This document shows positions 6,595 through 12,429 of a stretch of 12,429 nt of DNA, piece by piece. Source of the DNA: a candidate division LCP-89 bacterium (GTDB lineage Bacteria; Electryoneota; B3-LCP); the NCBI GenBank assembly GCA_025774735.1, contig JALGZU010000154.1, forward strand, positions 1-12,429, given 5' to 3'. A program made the position numbers and the translations under genes. The first letter of the stretch is position 1. Each line of letters starts with the position of its first letter. Under the pieces are notes generated by a model. It saw only the letters and a program-made list of their open reading frames with translations, was not told the origin of the DNA and searched no databases.

Positions 6595-7153
6595 GAATTC
6601 GCCGCATCACCCGGTTTTGACAGGATGCCGTAATAGAAAAAATTGAACATCTCGCGAGTCAATTCGACATAGTCAGGGTACAGGTCGGTCAGCCGCTTAT
6701 CTCCGAACATCTCGTTCATCCGGTCCACCACGTACATAAACGTTCGTATGCTGCTTTGTACAATTCATCCAGGAAGAAGTTCAAGCCTGGATCGAGATGA
6801 TAAAAATCTTCAATTAAATCGGGGCTGAATTTCTGCGCCAGGTCGAGTTTGTACTCCATCATCATCCGAGCCTTTTCCGGGAACGAGCACTCTAAACCAT
6901 CAACGTCATCCAATTTTCGATGCCAGTCGTCGAACCAGGATATTAGAATCCGCTTGATCAGGTCCAGCTTGTTCTTGAAATACTTGTAAAACGTCATCTT
7001 GCTGACACCGGCCTTCAAACAGATCTCCCCCACCGTCACGCGCTTGATGCCGTGCCGCATGAAGAGGCTTTCCGCGGTCTGCACGATCTGCTGACCTTTC
7101 CTCGTCAGCTCACCACCCGGCCTCTCGATTATGTTTGAAAACTCATTCTTCAT
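6591..7153 (-). pseudogene. TetR-family regulator with apparent 1-base frameshift
   Basis: From the ATG at 7153 the protein opens with a TetR helix-turn-helix domain at about 20-65: 'IVQTAESLFMRHGIKRVTV' (key residues A27, F31, G35, T40), then 'EICLKAGVSKMTFYKYFKNK' with the classic recognition helix 'S-x-x-T-F-Y-K-Y-F'. As read, translation stops early at 6716. A 1-base insertion in the T-run at 6740-6738 (plus-strand AAA) restores a frame encoding 'FMYVVDRMNEMFGDKRL...FNFFYYGIL' and ending at 6591. The protein is then about 187 residues, normal for the family, and its TGA overlaps the next gene's ATG in ATGA. This fit makes a recent deletion or a homopolymer sequencing error more likely than a natural short protein. 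It heads the operon and probably represses it. No clear ribosome site precedes the ATG; a TTG start at 7207 is possible but less likely. If the shift is real, the HTH survives but the ligand/dimer domain is truncated. Confidence 0.8.
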
Positions 7154-7193
7154 TGTTATACGGGAATAACGATATTTTACTGTATTCGTCCAT

Positions 7194-7222
7194 AATATAA
7201 TAAACAATATATGCTAAATCAA
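7194..7222 (-). promoter_or_regulatory. Promoter candidate for the TetR/export operon
   Basis: On the minus strand TTGATT (7222-7217) and TATATT (7199-7194) are separated by exactly 17 bases, a good sigma-70-type match. The predicted start lies about 35 bases before the regulator's ATG. An autorepressing TetR would bind in or near this stretch. Confidence 0.55.
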
Positions 7223-7393
7223 GAGAATATTTACTTATTTCGTAATTTATTAGATTAATAGTAATTATTTAGCCCGCTTGACATCTTGGGATCTATGCTC
7301 TCCCGCTGGCTTCGGATAGTAGAGTTGCAGTTTTACTACAAGGAACTTTGATGTATCAATTGAAAAATTTTTATGTAGATTTTAAGAATTTGC

Positions 7394-7422
7394 TTGACAA
7401 TATTAATCTTATTTTGTAACTT
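7394..7422 (+). promoter_or_regulatory. Promoter candidate for the propeller-protein gene
   Basis: A consensus TTGACA at 7394-7399 is followed after 17 bases by TAACTT (7417-7422), a weak -10. This would leave a leader of about 110 bases before the ATG at 7542, containing a GC hairpin. Confidence 0.45.
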
Positions 7423-7449
7423 ATGGTGAAATCTTTCTCGAACTACTCT

Positions 7450-7463
7450 GGGGATCGAACCCC
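7450..7463 (+). repeat. GC hairpin in the 5' leader (GGGG-ATCGAA-CCCC)
   Basis: A 4-bp all-GC stem with a 6-base loop lies about 80 bases before the propeller-gene ATG. On the minus strand it resembles a tRNA T-arm (GGTTCGATCC-like). No other part of a tRNA is present on either side, so it is listed only as a leader hairpin. Confidence 0.3.
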
Positions 7464-7541
7464 CGTTTCATCTCTGACCCACCACCCGCCACGATACTCT
7501 TCACCGATCCCTGCCCTACTTCATTCTAACAGGGAGGCACT

Positions 7542-9707
7542 ATGTTATACCGGCTACCCTGCTTGCTCTTGGGCACGATTTTGATCTTCGGCATGGGCGT
7601 ACTAGTTCCGATCCACGCCCAGAATCTGAACCTCGAAATCCTGTCTTATAGCGTGATAAGCGGGAGTTATAGCGCACTTGACAGCCAGGGCGATTACGCC
7701 TTCGCTGCGACCGGTTACGGATTCAAAACGTACGATATTACCAATCCCGTCAGTCCGGTTGAAATCGCTCACATCCCCACGGAGGGTTTATGTAAAGGCA
7801 TCTCTGTGGAGGGGAATCATCTCTTCGTCTGCGATGTGGGCGGCGGATTACTGGCCTACGACATCACCGATATCTACAACCCAGCCTTGACCGATCAACT
7901 TGATATCGAAGGGACCATCCGTTCGGCCTGCCCCTATGGCGACTACCTCTACGTCACCGCCGAAGATTACGGCCTCCAGATCGTCGATTGGTCCGATCCG
8001 TATAACTTGAGCCTGATCGATGTCATCTACTGCGGAGGTGAAGCCCTGAAAGCAGTTACTCTGGACAACTGGTTGTACGTTACAATCGGCACGGCCGGCA
8101 TGGCTGTCTACGACATCACCGAGCCGACTTCCCCAGTATTCGAATTTTGCTGGAATACCACCGGGGGCCTGGCCGGCGAGCTGTACCTCTTCCCCTCCGG
8201 GGAAACCCTGGCCATGGCCGACTTTGAAAACGGAGTCTACATCCTGGACCTCACTTTCCCCTGGATTCCCACCTATGTGGACAGCATCGCTATGTCTCCC
8301 TATTTCGCCATTTCGGTCACGGGATCGGAGAGCTGGGCGGCCTGTTCGTTTATCAACCAGGGTCTGCAGTCGTTCAACGCTCTGGGCACCGAACTTGATT
8401 ACCTGGATATCGGCGATAAGTGCGGCCCCATCCACGCGGCTGGTGATTTTGTTTATCTCTGCCTGGAAGATTCCGCCCTCTGCATTGTTGATTGCCAGAC
8501 TCCGTCGAACATGTCCATTGCTTCGACGCTGTTCAATCTGGGTACGACGTCTCAAGTATGTGTCGTCAACGACATCGCCTATATCGCCAATTTTATCGGC
8601 GGCCTGACGGTCGTCGACATCTCGGATCCTACCAACCCGGATCTCATCCAGAGTACCGAACCCGGTTGGGCCAGGGATGTCCTGGTCATCCCCGGAAACG
8701 AGTACCTCTACGTGGCCGATTTCTATAACGGGCTCGAGGTCTTTGCTCTGACTGATCCTCTGCATCCGGTTTTGCTGAACACCGTCCCCACTTATCCTGA
8801 CTCGGGAGCGCATTCCTTCGAATACCGCGACGGATATCTCTACATGGCGATGTATGACTATGGACTGAATGTCTACGACCTGGCGGATCCGGCTAATCCG
8901 GTGATGACCCACTACGATCCCGAAACTACCTTCTATTACAGGGAACTCGCACTCACTGAAGACGGCCAGCATATCTTCGCCTGCGCTGAGGAAAGTGGAA
9001 TCTTGGCCTATACGATCTATGCTCCGGATTCCATCGTGCACGAATATACACTTGAATATTTAGAACAACCGTTTGACATCACCATCAACGGCAACTATGC
9101 CTATATCGCCGATTGGCAACAGGGGCTCAATGTCCTCGACATCACAAATTATGCCTACGTCTTCCCGGTCGATTCCTTGCTGGTTCAGGACGCCGCTTCC
9201 GCGGTAGCGCTGATTGATAACGAACACTTGGCTCTATCGGACTGGACCGAGGGTGTGGCATTGGTGGACATCACGGATCCCACCAATATCAGCGAAATCG
9301 GCCGTCTTCAGACTCCTAGCTACGCCTTCAATGCCAAATCCGACGGCAGTTACCTGTACCTTTGCGATTTCTACGACTTCATGGTGGTAGATCTCTACTC
9401 GCTCGGCATCGAAACGGGTGAACGCACTGCTTCCATCCCCACGGACGACGTCCGCTTTCACCCGGCCTATCCCAATCCCTTCAATGCAAGCTCGATGTTG
9501 ACCTTCGATGTTCGCAACCCGGGTAGGATTAAAATCAAGGTCTACAACATCACCGGCGAAGAGGTGCTGACACTGCTGGATTCAAACTGTGGTCTGGGAG
9601 AACATCGTGTCACCTTCATTGCGGATAACCTGGCATCCGGAATATACCTCGCGACTCTGGAAACCGGAAAGACCAAACTGAGTCAAAAACTGCTGCTGAT
9701 AAAGTAA
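7542..9707 (+). CDS. Secreted LVIVD-repeat beta-propeller protein with C-terminal sorting domain
   Basis: This is a 721-residue protein. A signal peptide (about 1-26, ending 'VPIHAQ') is followed by about 14 repeats of roughly 42-45 residues between residues 40 and 630. Each repeat follows 'Y-(L/A)-Y-(V/I)-A-x-x-x-x-G-L-x-(V/I)-x-D-(I/L)-(T/S)-(D/N)-P-x-x-P'. This is the LVIVD repeat, known to form beta-propeller blades; 'GGLTVVDISDPTNP' and 'GLNVYDLADPANP' are near-perfect examples. Fourteen blades would suit two seven-bladed propellers. The last ~83 residues, from 'YPNPFNASS' to 'LLLIK', form a Por/type IX-like secretion-sorting (or FlgD Ig-like) domain, so the protein is likely surface-attached or released. 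GGGAGG lies 4 bases before the ATG. The ligand or partner is unknown; such propellers usually act in binding rather than catalysis. Confidence 0.88.
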   Translation: MLYRLPCLLLGTILIFGMGVLVPIHAQNLNLEILSYSVISGSYSALDSQGDYAFAATGYGFKTYDITNPVSPVEIAHIPTEGLCKGISVEGNHLFVCDVGGGLLAYDITDIYNPALTDQLDIEGTIRSACPYGDYLYVTAEDYGLQIVDWSDPYNLSLIDVIYCGGEALKAVTLDNWLYVTIGTAGMAVYDITEPTSPVFEFCWNTTGGLAGELYLFPSGETLAMADFENGVYILDLTFPWIPTYVDSIAMSPYFAISVTGSESWAACSFINQGLQSFNALGTELDYLDIGDKCGPIHAAGDFVYLCLEDSALCIVDCQTPSNMSIASTLFNLGTTSQVCVVNDIAYIANFIGGLTVVDISDPTNPDLIQSTEPGWARDVLVIPGNEYLYVADFYNGLEVFALTDPLHPVLLNTVPTYPDSGAHSFEYRDGYLYMAMYDYGLNVYDLADPANPVMTHYDPETTFYYRELALTEDGQHIFACAEESGILAYTIYAPDSIVHEYTLEYLEQPFDITINGNYAYIADWQQGLNVLDITNYAYVFPVDSLLVQDAASAVALIDNEHLALSDWTEGVALVDITDPTNISEIGRLQTPSYAFNAKSDGSYLYLCDFYDFMVVDLYSLGIETGERTASIPTDDVRFHPAYPNPFNASSMLTFDVRNPGRIKIKVYNITGEEVLTLLDSNCGLGEHRVTFIADNLASGIYLATLETGKTKLSQKLLLIK

Positions 9708-9713
9708 ACAGTG

Positions 9714-9763
9714 GATGGGATCTTGTTGAAATACTCGGAAACTCTTCACAGTTTAGATCCATC
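9714..9763 (+). repeat. Imperfect inverted repeat between the two surface-protein genes
   Basis: GATGGGATCT (9714-9723) and AGATCCATC (9755-9763) pair with one bulged base across a 31-base loop, in the 85-base gap between the genes. There is no T-run after the second arm. It may be an mRNA structure that tunes read-through or stability. Support is weak. Confidence 0.25.
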
Positions 9764-9792
9764 GCTGGAATTTTAAAGCTGGAGGATTCATC

Positions 9793-12042
9793 ATGACATC
9801 ATATATAATCTATCGCCGTACAATCCTGTTCCTGTTCGTCGCTCTGCTGTTGGCGCTTCCGCTAACCGAAGCTGTTGCTGTCAACATGGAGATCACCAAC
9901 GTCAACAGCGACAATTTCCCCGGCATCCACGTTTTCGTCCGCGCCACGGACGATCAGGGAAATTACCTGCCCGACCTCGGCAACACTAACTTTGAATTGA
10001 GGGAGAACGGCGTGGTGGTCAGTTTTTCGCTGGTGGCTCAGTTCGGTTATATGGCGGTCTCCCTGGTTATGGATGAGAGCGGAAGCATGAGCGGGTACGA
10101 ACAGGAAGTAATTGAGGCGTGTAACTACTTTGTCAACGGAATGGACGACCTGGATAAGGGAGCGTTGGTCATGTTCGCCACTCAGGCGAGTCTGACTCTG
10201 CCCATGACGTACGACAAAACTCAGCTTCTGGATTCCATCGCGACCTATACACCAAATGGATATACTGATTTGTGGGATGCCATAAATCTAGGAATTCAAG
10301 AGTGTTACTACGAGCCCGAGAAAAGCGCAGTGGTCACCTTTACCGATGGGAATAACAATCAGCCTGGAGTTTATGCCGCTCAACTCCCCGAGTTGGCGGG
10401 GACGGATATAACTTTATATAATATCGGCATAGGCAACATCGATCCCGACTCATTGATCTACGTTGCCGAACAGACCGGTGGTTTTTATCTACAAATCGAG
10501 GACCCAACCCAGATGCAGTCCGTTCTGGTGGATATCCGCGAAGACATCGGCAACCTCTATGATATCTACTATACGAGCCCCAATCCAACTCCTGATGGTA
10601 CAGTGCGTGCGCTACAGCTCATTCTCGAATACGAGAGCGAATCCCTATGGGATACCATCAGCTACGTAGCCCCGAACGTCCCGCCACCGCAAATGGCCCT
10701 GGAGAGTTCCACGTCTATCATGTTCGGCGTCTCCCAGCCTGCCGGCAGCCCTCTGATGGTCTCCTGTCAGGTCGCATCTCTAAATACGATCGTCGACGCC
10801 CGGATTTATTACAAAACCGTGGGATCCACCTACTTTTCGCAGGCGGATCTGAACTACACACCGCCCCGCACATATTGGTACAATATCCCCGGGAGCTTCG
10901 TCCAATCCCCGGGAGTGGAATTTTATTTCCAGGTGACTAACGACGAAGGAGCCACGGTTACGCTGCCGGCGTTCAATCCCGGTTATCTACCTTACAGCAT
11001 TCCGGTTTTGCCCAATTACGCGCCTGAAATTACCTATGAACCGCCCGAAAACTGGTTGACGCGCAAGAGTCTGCCGATTGAAATCACCGCTGATGATCTC
11101 TCCGGATCTGTGGCTGAGGTTAACCTGTACTACCGGGCTGAGAACTCCTTCTTCTACAACGAAATGCCCATGGTGGCAACGGGAGGGGATGCCTACGAAT
11201 GCACCATCGAAGGACCGGAAATCAATCTCCATGACGATCTGGAAATATTCATCGCAGCCTGGGATAACCTGGGGATGGTAAATTACTGGCAGCTGAGCGA
11301 TGACCCCTATTATCTCCTAGTGATAGACGAACCCAGCCCGACCCCGCCTGCGGTCGTTCTGGAATCCGAACCTCAACCCATCGTCATCCCCGCCACGGGA
11401 GGAAGTTTCTTCTACACCATGTACGCCATCAACCCAATTCCGAATTTCACTCAGTGCGACGTCTGGGCGGATCTCATACTGCCCGACGGATCGAGCCAGG
11501 TGCTGGATACCTTGCTCAGCTATGAAGCATTTGCCGGAGGAGAAACCATCCAACAGACCAACATTCAGGAAGTCCCCGACACGGCACAGGCCGGCGAATA
11601 CTCCTTCAGAGTGCACACCGGGGATTTCGCCACCCTCGATAGTTACTACATGGCGAGCTTCCCCTTCTCCAAGTCCGCTACCATGATGGGCCCCGAAGTC
11701 TTCCGGAACGGGTGGGCGTGGTATCCCCTCGATCCACAACCCCCTGAAGCCGGAAATCCGGTCGTCATGTTCCAGGCAGATTATCCCGGTCTCGGCCGAG
11801 GCTATCCCAATCCATTCAATGCCGCAACGACTATACAGTACTATCTGCCCGAAAACGCTTTTGTAACCTTGATCATTCATGACCTCGCCGGGAGAGAGGT
11901 CGTCCGGCTGGCTGATGGCTTTAAATCCGCGGGTGTGCACATCGCCGAATGGGATGCAACCAGGGTCTCTTCAGGCATGTACTTCTGCAGCCTCAAAACC
12001 GGTAATGTAGTCTTAACAACAAAGCTGACTCTGGTTAAATAG
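9793..12042 (+). CDS. Secreted von Willebrand A-domain protein with C-terminal sorting domain
   Basis: This is a 749-residue protein with a signal peptide (hydrophobic 10-23, likely cleavage near 'EAVAV', 26-30). A short strand-rich segment 'LPDLGNTNFELRENG' (59-73) precedes the vWA domain (about 85-260). The metal-ion site (MIDAS) appears complete: D94-E-S96-G-S98, T158-D159 and D185 in 'FTDG'. Two similar Ig-like modules follow at about 305-400 ('IYYKTVGSTYF...IPGS...VEFYFQVTNDEG') and 410-510 ('LYYRAENSFFY...IEGP...LEIFIAAWDNLG'). The last ~80 residues, from 'YPNPFNAAT' to 'LTLVK', are a Por/type IX-like sorting domain. vWA domains with an intact MIDAS bind protein ligands through a divalent metal, so adhesion or complex assembly at the cell surface is likely. 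GGAGG lies 7 bases before the ATG. It lies 85 bases after the propeller gene and 10 bases before the DUF362 gene, suggesting joint transcription. Confidence 0.9.
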   Translation: MTSYIIYRRTILFLFVALLLALPLTEAVAVNMEITNVNSDNFPGIHVFVRATDDQGNYLPDLGNTNFELRENGVVVSFSLVAQFGYMAVSLVMDESGSMSGYEQEVIEACNYFVNGMDDLDKGALVMFATQASLTLPMTYDKTQLLDSIATYTPNGYTDLWDAINLGIQECYYEPEKSAVVTFTDGNNNQPGVYAAQLPELAGTDITLYNIGIGNIDPDSLIYVAEQTGGFYLQIEDPTQMQSVLVDIREDIGNLYDIYYTSPNPTPDGTVRALQLILEYESESLWDTISYVAPNVPPPQMALESSTSIMFGVSQPAGSPLMVSCQVASLNTIVDARIYYKTVGSTYFSQADLNYTPPRTYWYNIPGSFVQSPGVEFYFQVTNDEGATVTLPAFNPGYLPYSIPVLPNYAPEITYEPPENWLTRKSLPIEITADDLSGSVAEVNLYYRAENSFFYNEMPMVATGGDAYECTIEGPEINLHDDLEIFIAAWDNLGMVNYWQLSDDPYYLLVIDEPSPTPPAVVLESEPQPIVIPATGGSFFYTMYAINPIPNFTQCDVWADLILPDGSSQVLDTLLSYEAFAGGETIQQTNIQEVPDTAQAGEYSFRVHTGDFATLDSYYMASFPFSKSATMMGPEVFRNGWAWYPLDPQPPEAGNPVVMFQADYPGLGRGYPNPFNAATTIQYYLPENAFVTLIIHDLAGREVVRLADGFKSAGVHIAEWDATRVSSGMYFCSLKTGNVVLTTKLTLVK

Positions 12043-12052
12043 AGGGCCGACC

Positions 12053-12429
12053 GTGTCACTAAAATGTAAATCGAGGCGCGAGTTTCTTAGAAATATCTTG
12101 ACGGGAACGGCGTCAACGGCTTCGTTGATGACACTCGGTCCCCTGGCAAAGTCCCTGAAAGCGGAAGCGAATGCGATCGATCCCCGGGTACGCGTGCCCA
12201 ATCCCTTTGTCAATTTGAGCGGCCAGCCCCTGCTGGTTTCCCTCGAGGGGACGGATTTTCAGCAGATGCTGGCCCTGGGCCTATCCGCAATTGGGGGTTT
12301 GAATCTGCTCATCGACAACAACCAGGATGTCCTGATCAAACCGAACTTGGTGGTTCCGGATGAACCTTACCCGACCATCTCTGAAGCCAGCTCGGTTCTG
12401 ACCCTGCTCGAATCGGTTCAGCAGGTGAC
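12053..12429 (+). CDS. Tat-exported DUF362 protein, N-terminal part (partial)
   Basis: This is 125 codons of a gene that continues past the right edge. It starts at a GTG preceded by GAGGG 7 bases upstream. The N-terminus carries a twin-arginine signal: 'SRREFL' at 7-12, followed by a mild hydrophobic stretch 'ILTGTASTASLMTLGPLA' (about 15-32), so the protein is probably folded in the cytoplasm before export. The body contains 'VLIKPNLVVP' and the following 'SEASSVLTLLESV', which match the start of DUF362 (usually '...VLIKPN...TTHP.+V.A+I.L+'). DUF362 proteins are often found with iron-sulfur segments, which would explain Tat use, but any such segment lies outside this window. It follows the vWA gene by 10 bases. 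The enzymatic role of the family is not established. Confidence 0.8.
   Translation, partial: MSLKCKSRREFLRNILTGTASTASLMTLGPLAKSLKAEANAIDPRVRVPNPFVNLSGQPLLVSLEGTDFQQMLALGLSAIGGLNLLIDNNQDVLIKPNLVVPDEPYPTISEASSVLTLLESVQQV

Larger units (their letters stand above)
7154..7541. other. Divergent intergenic region, AT-rich
   Basis: This 388-base gap separates the divergently read regulator operon and the propeller-protein gene. I see no coding frame. It holds one promoter candidate for each direction, a GC hairpin in the plus-strand leader and two copies of GCTTGACA (7276-7283 and 7392-7399). The strongly AT-rich part (7155-7270) should include the regulator's operator. I could not pick out a perfect palindrome of the usual TetR kind. 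Confidence 0.55.

Noticed and set aside
6716..7153. Naturally short TetR protein ending at 6716
   Set aside because: The +1 frame downstream encodes a proper TetR C-terminus and makes the same ATGA overlap as other operon junctions, so the early stop is better explained by a frameshift.
7278..7300. Promoter from TTGACA at 7278
   Set aside because: No acceptable -10 box at 16-18 bases; the region there reads TCCCGC.
7450..7464. Possible second tRNA on the minus strand (T-arm-like sequence)
   Set aside because: Only a T-arm-like hairpin is present. No acceptor, D-arm or anticodon arm could be found on either side.
7848..9041. Long open frame of 397 codons on the minus strand
   Set aside because: It lies entirely antisense to the LVIVD-repeat gene and arises from that gene's repeated codon pattern (GAT/ATC-rich repeats). 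It shows no ribosome site, signal or recognisable domain.
11317..11940. 207-codon minus-strand frame
   Set aside because: It is antisense to the vWA gene, with composition typical of a shadow frame and no recognisable motif.
1..12429. CRISPR array, insertion sequence or transposase
   Set aside because: No regularly spaced 25-40 base repeats, no transposase motifs and no long terminal inverted repeats were seen. The only mobile-element trace is the integrase stub.

Overview
The window looks like a chromosomal segment from a Gram-negative bacterium of the FCB superphylum (Bacteroidota and relatives) or one of its candidate-phylum neighbours. The main evidence is that two large secreted proteins share a C-terminal ~80-residue module that starts 'YPNPFN' and ends '...LLLIK' or '...LTLVK'. 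This is the Por/type IX-like sorting domain style common in that group. Other genes encode a LolA-like periplasmic protein, an outer-membrane barrel and a Tat signal peptide, all of which imply a double membrane. Shine-Dalgarno sites are clear for most genes. The species cannot be named from the sequence.

Layout. (1) Positions 1-704, minus strand: the N-terminal third of a molybdopterin/4Fe-4S oxidoreductase, cut by the window edge. It has no Tat signal. (2) Positions 705-1332: an AT-rich, gene-poor patch that looks like the scar of an integrative element. It holds an integrase N-terminal stub (766-945), a 10-bp repeat present three times (1065-1094), and a 29-bp piece matching the anticodon-loop-to-T-loop part of initiator tRNA-Met (1115-1143). 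(3) Positions 1333-1406, minus: a tRNA-Val(GAC) with its own promoter and an unusual C at position 33. (4) Positions 1504-7153, minus: a tightly packed operon read as TetR regulator, outer-membrane barrel, ABC ATPase, two FtsX/MacB-type permeases and a LolA-like protein. Three of the gene junctions are 4-base ATGA overlaps and the other two gaps are short. The TetR gene carries an apparent 1-base deletion, and its true C-terminus continues in the next frame. (5) Positions 7154-7541: an AT-rich divergent intergenic region with a promoter candidate in each direction. (6) Positions 7542-12429, plus: a protein with about 14 LVIVD-type propeller repeats and a sorting domain, a von Willebrand A-domain protein with a sorting domain, and the start of a Tat-exported DUF362 protein. 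All three are predicted to act outside the cytoplasm.

How the parts work together. The minus-strand operon is best read as a self-regulated LolCDE/MacB-like machine. It would move a hydrophobic or lipid-anchored substrate from the inner membrane, through a LolA-like periplasmic chaperone, to an outer-membrane protein made from the same transcript. The substrate is unknown. The plus-strand genes look like a cell-surface or secreted module. The spacing of the vWA and DUF362 genes (10 bases) suggests co-transcription. All functional statements rest on motif reading; no database search was run.
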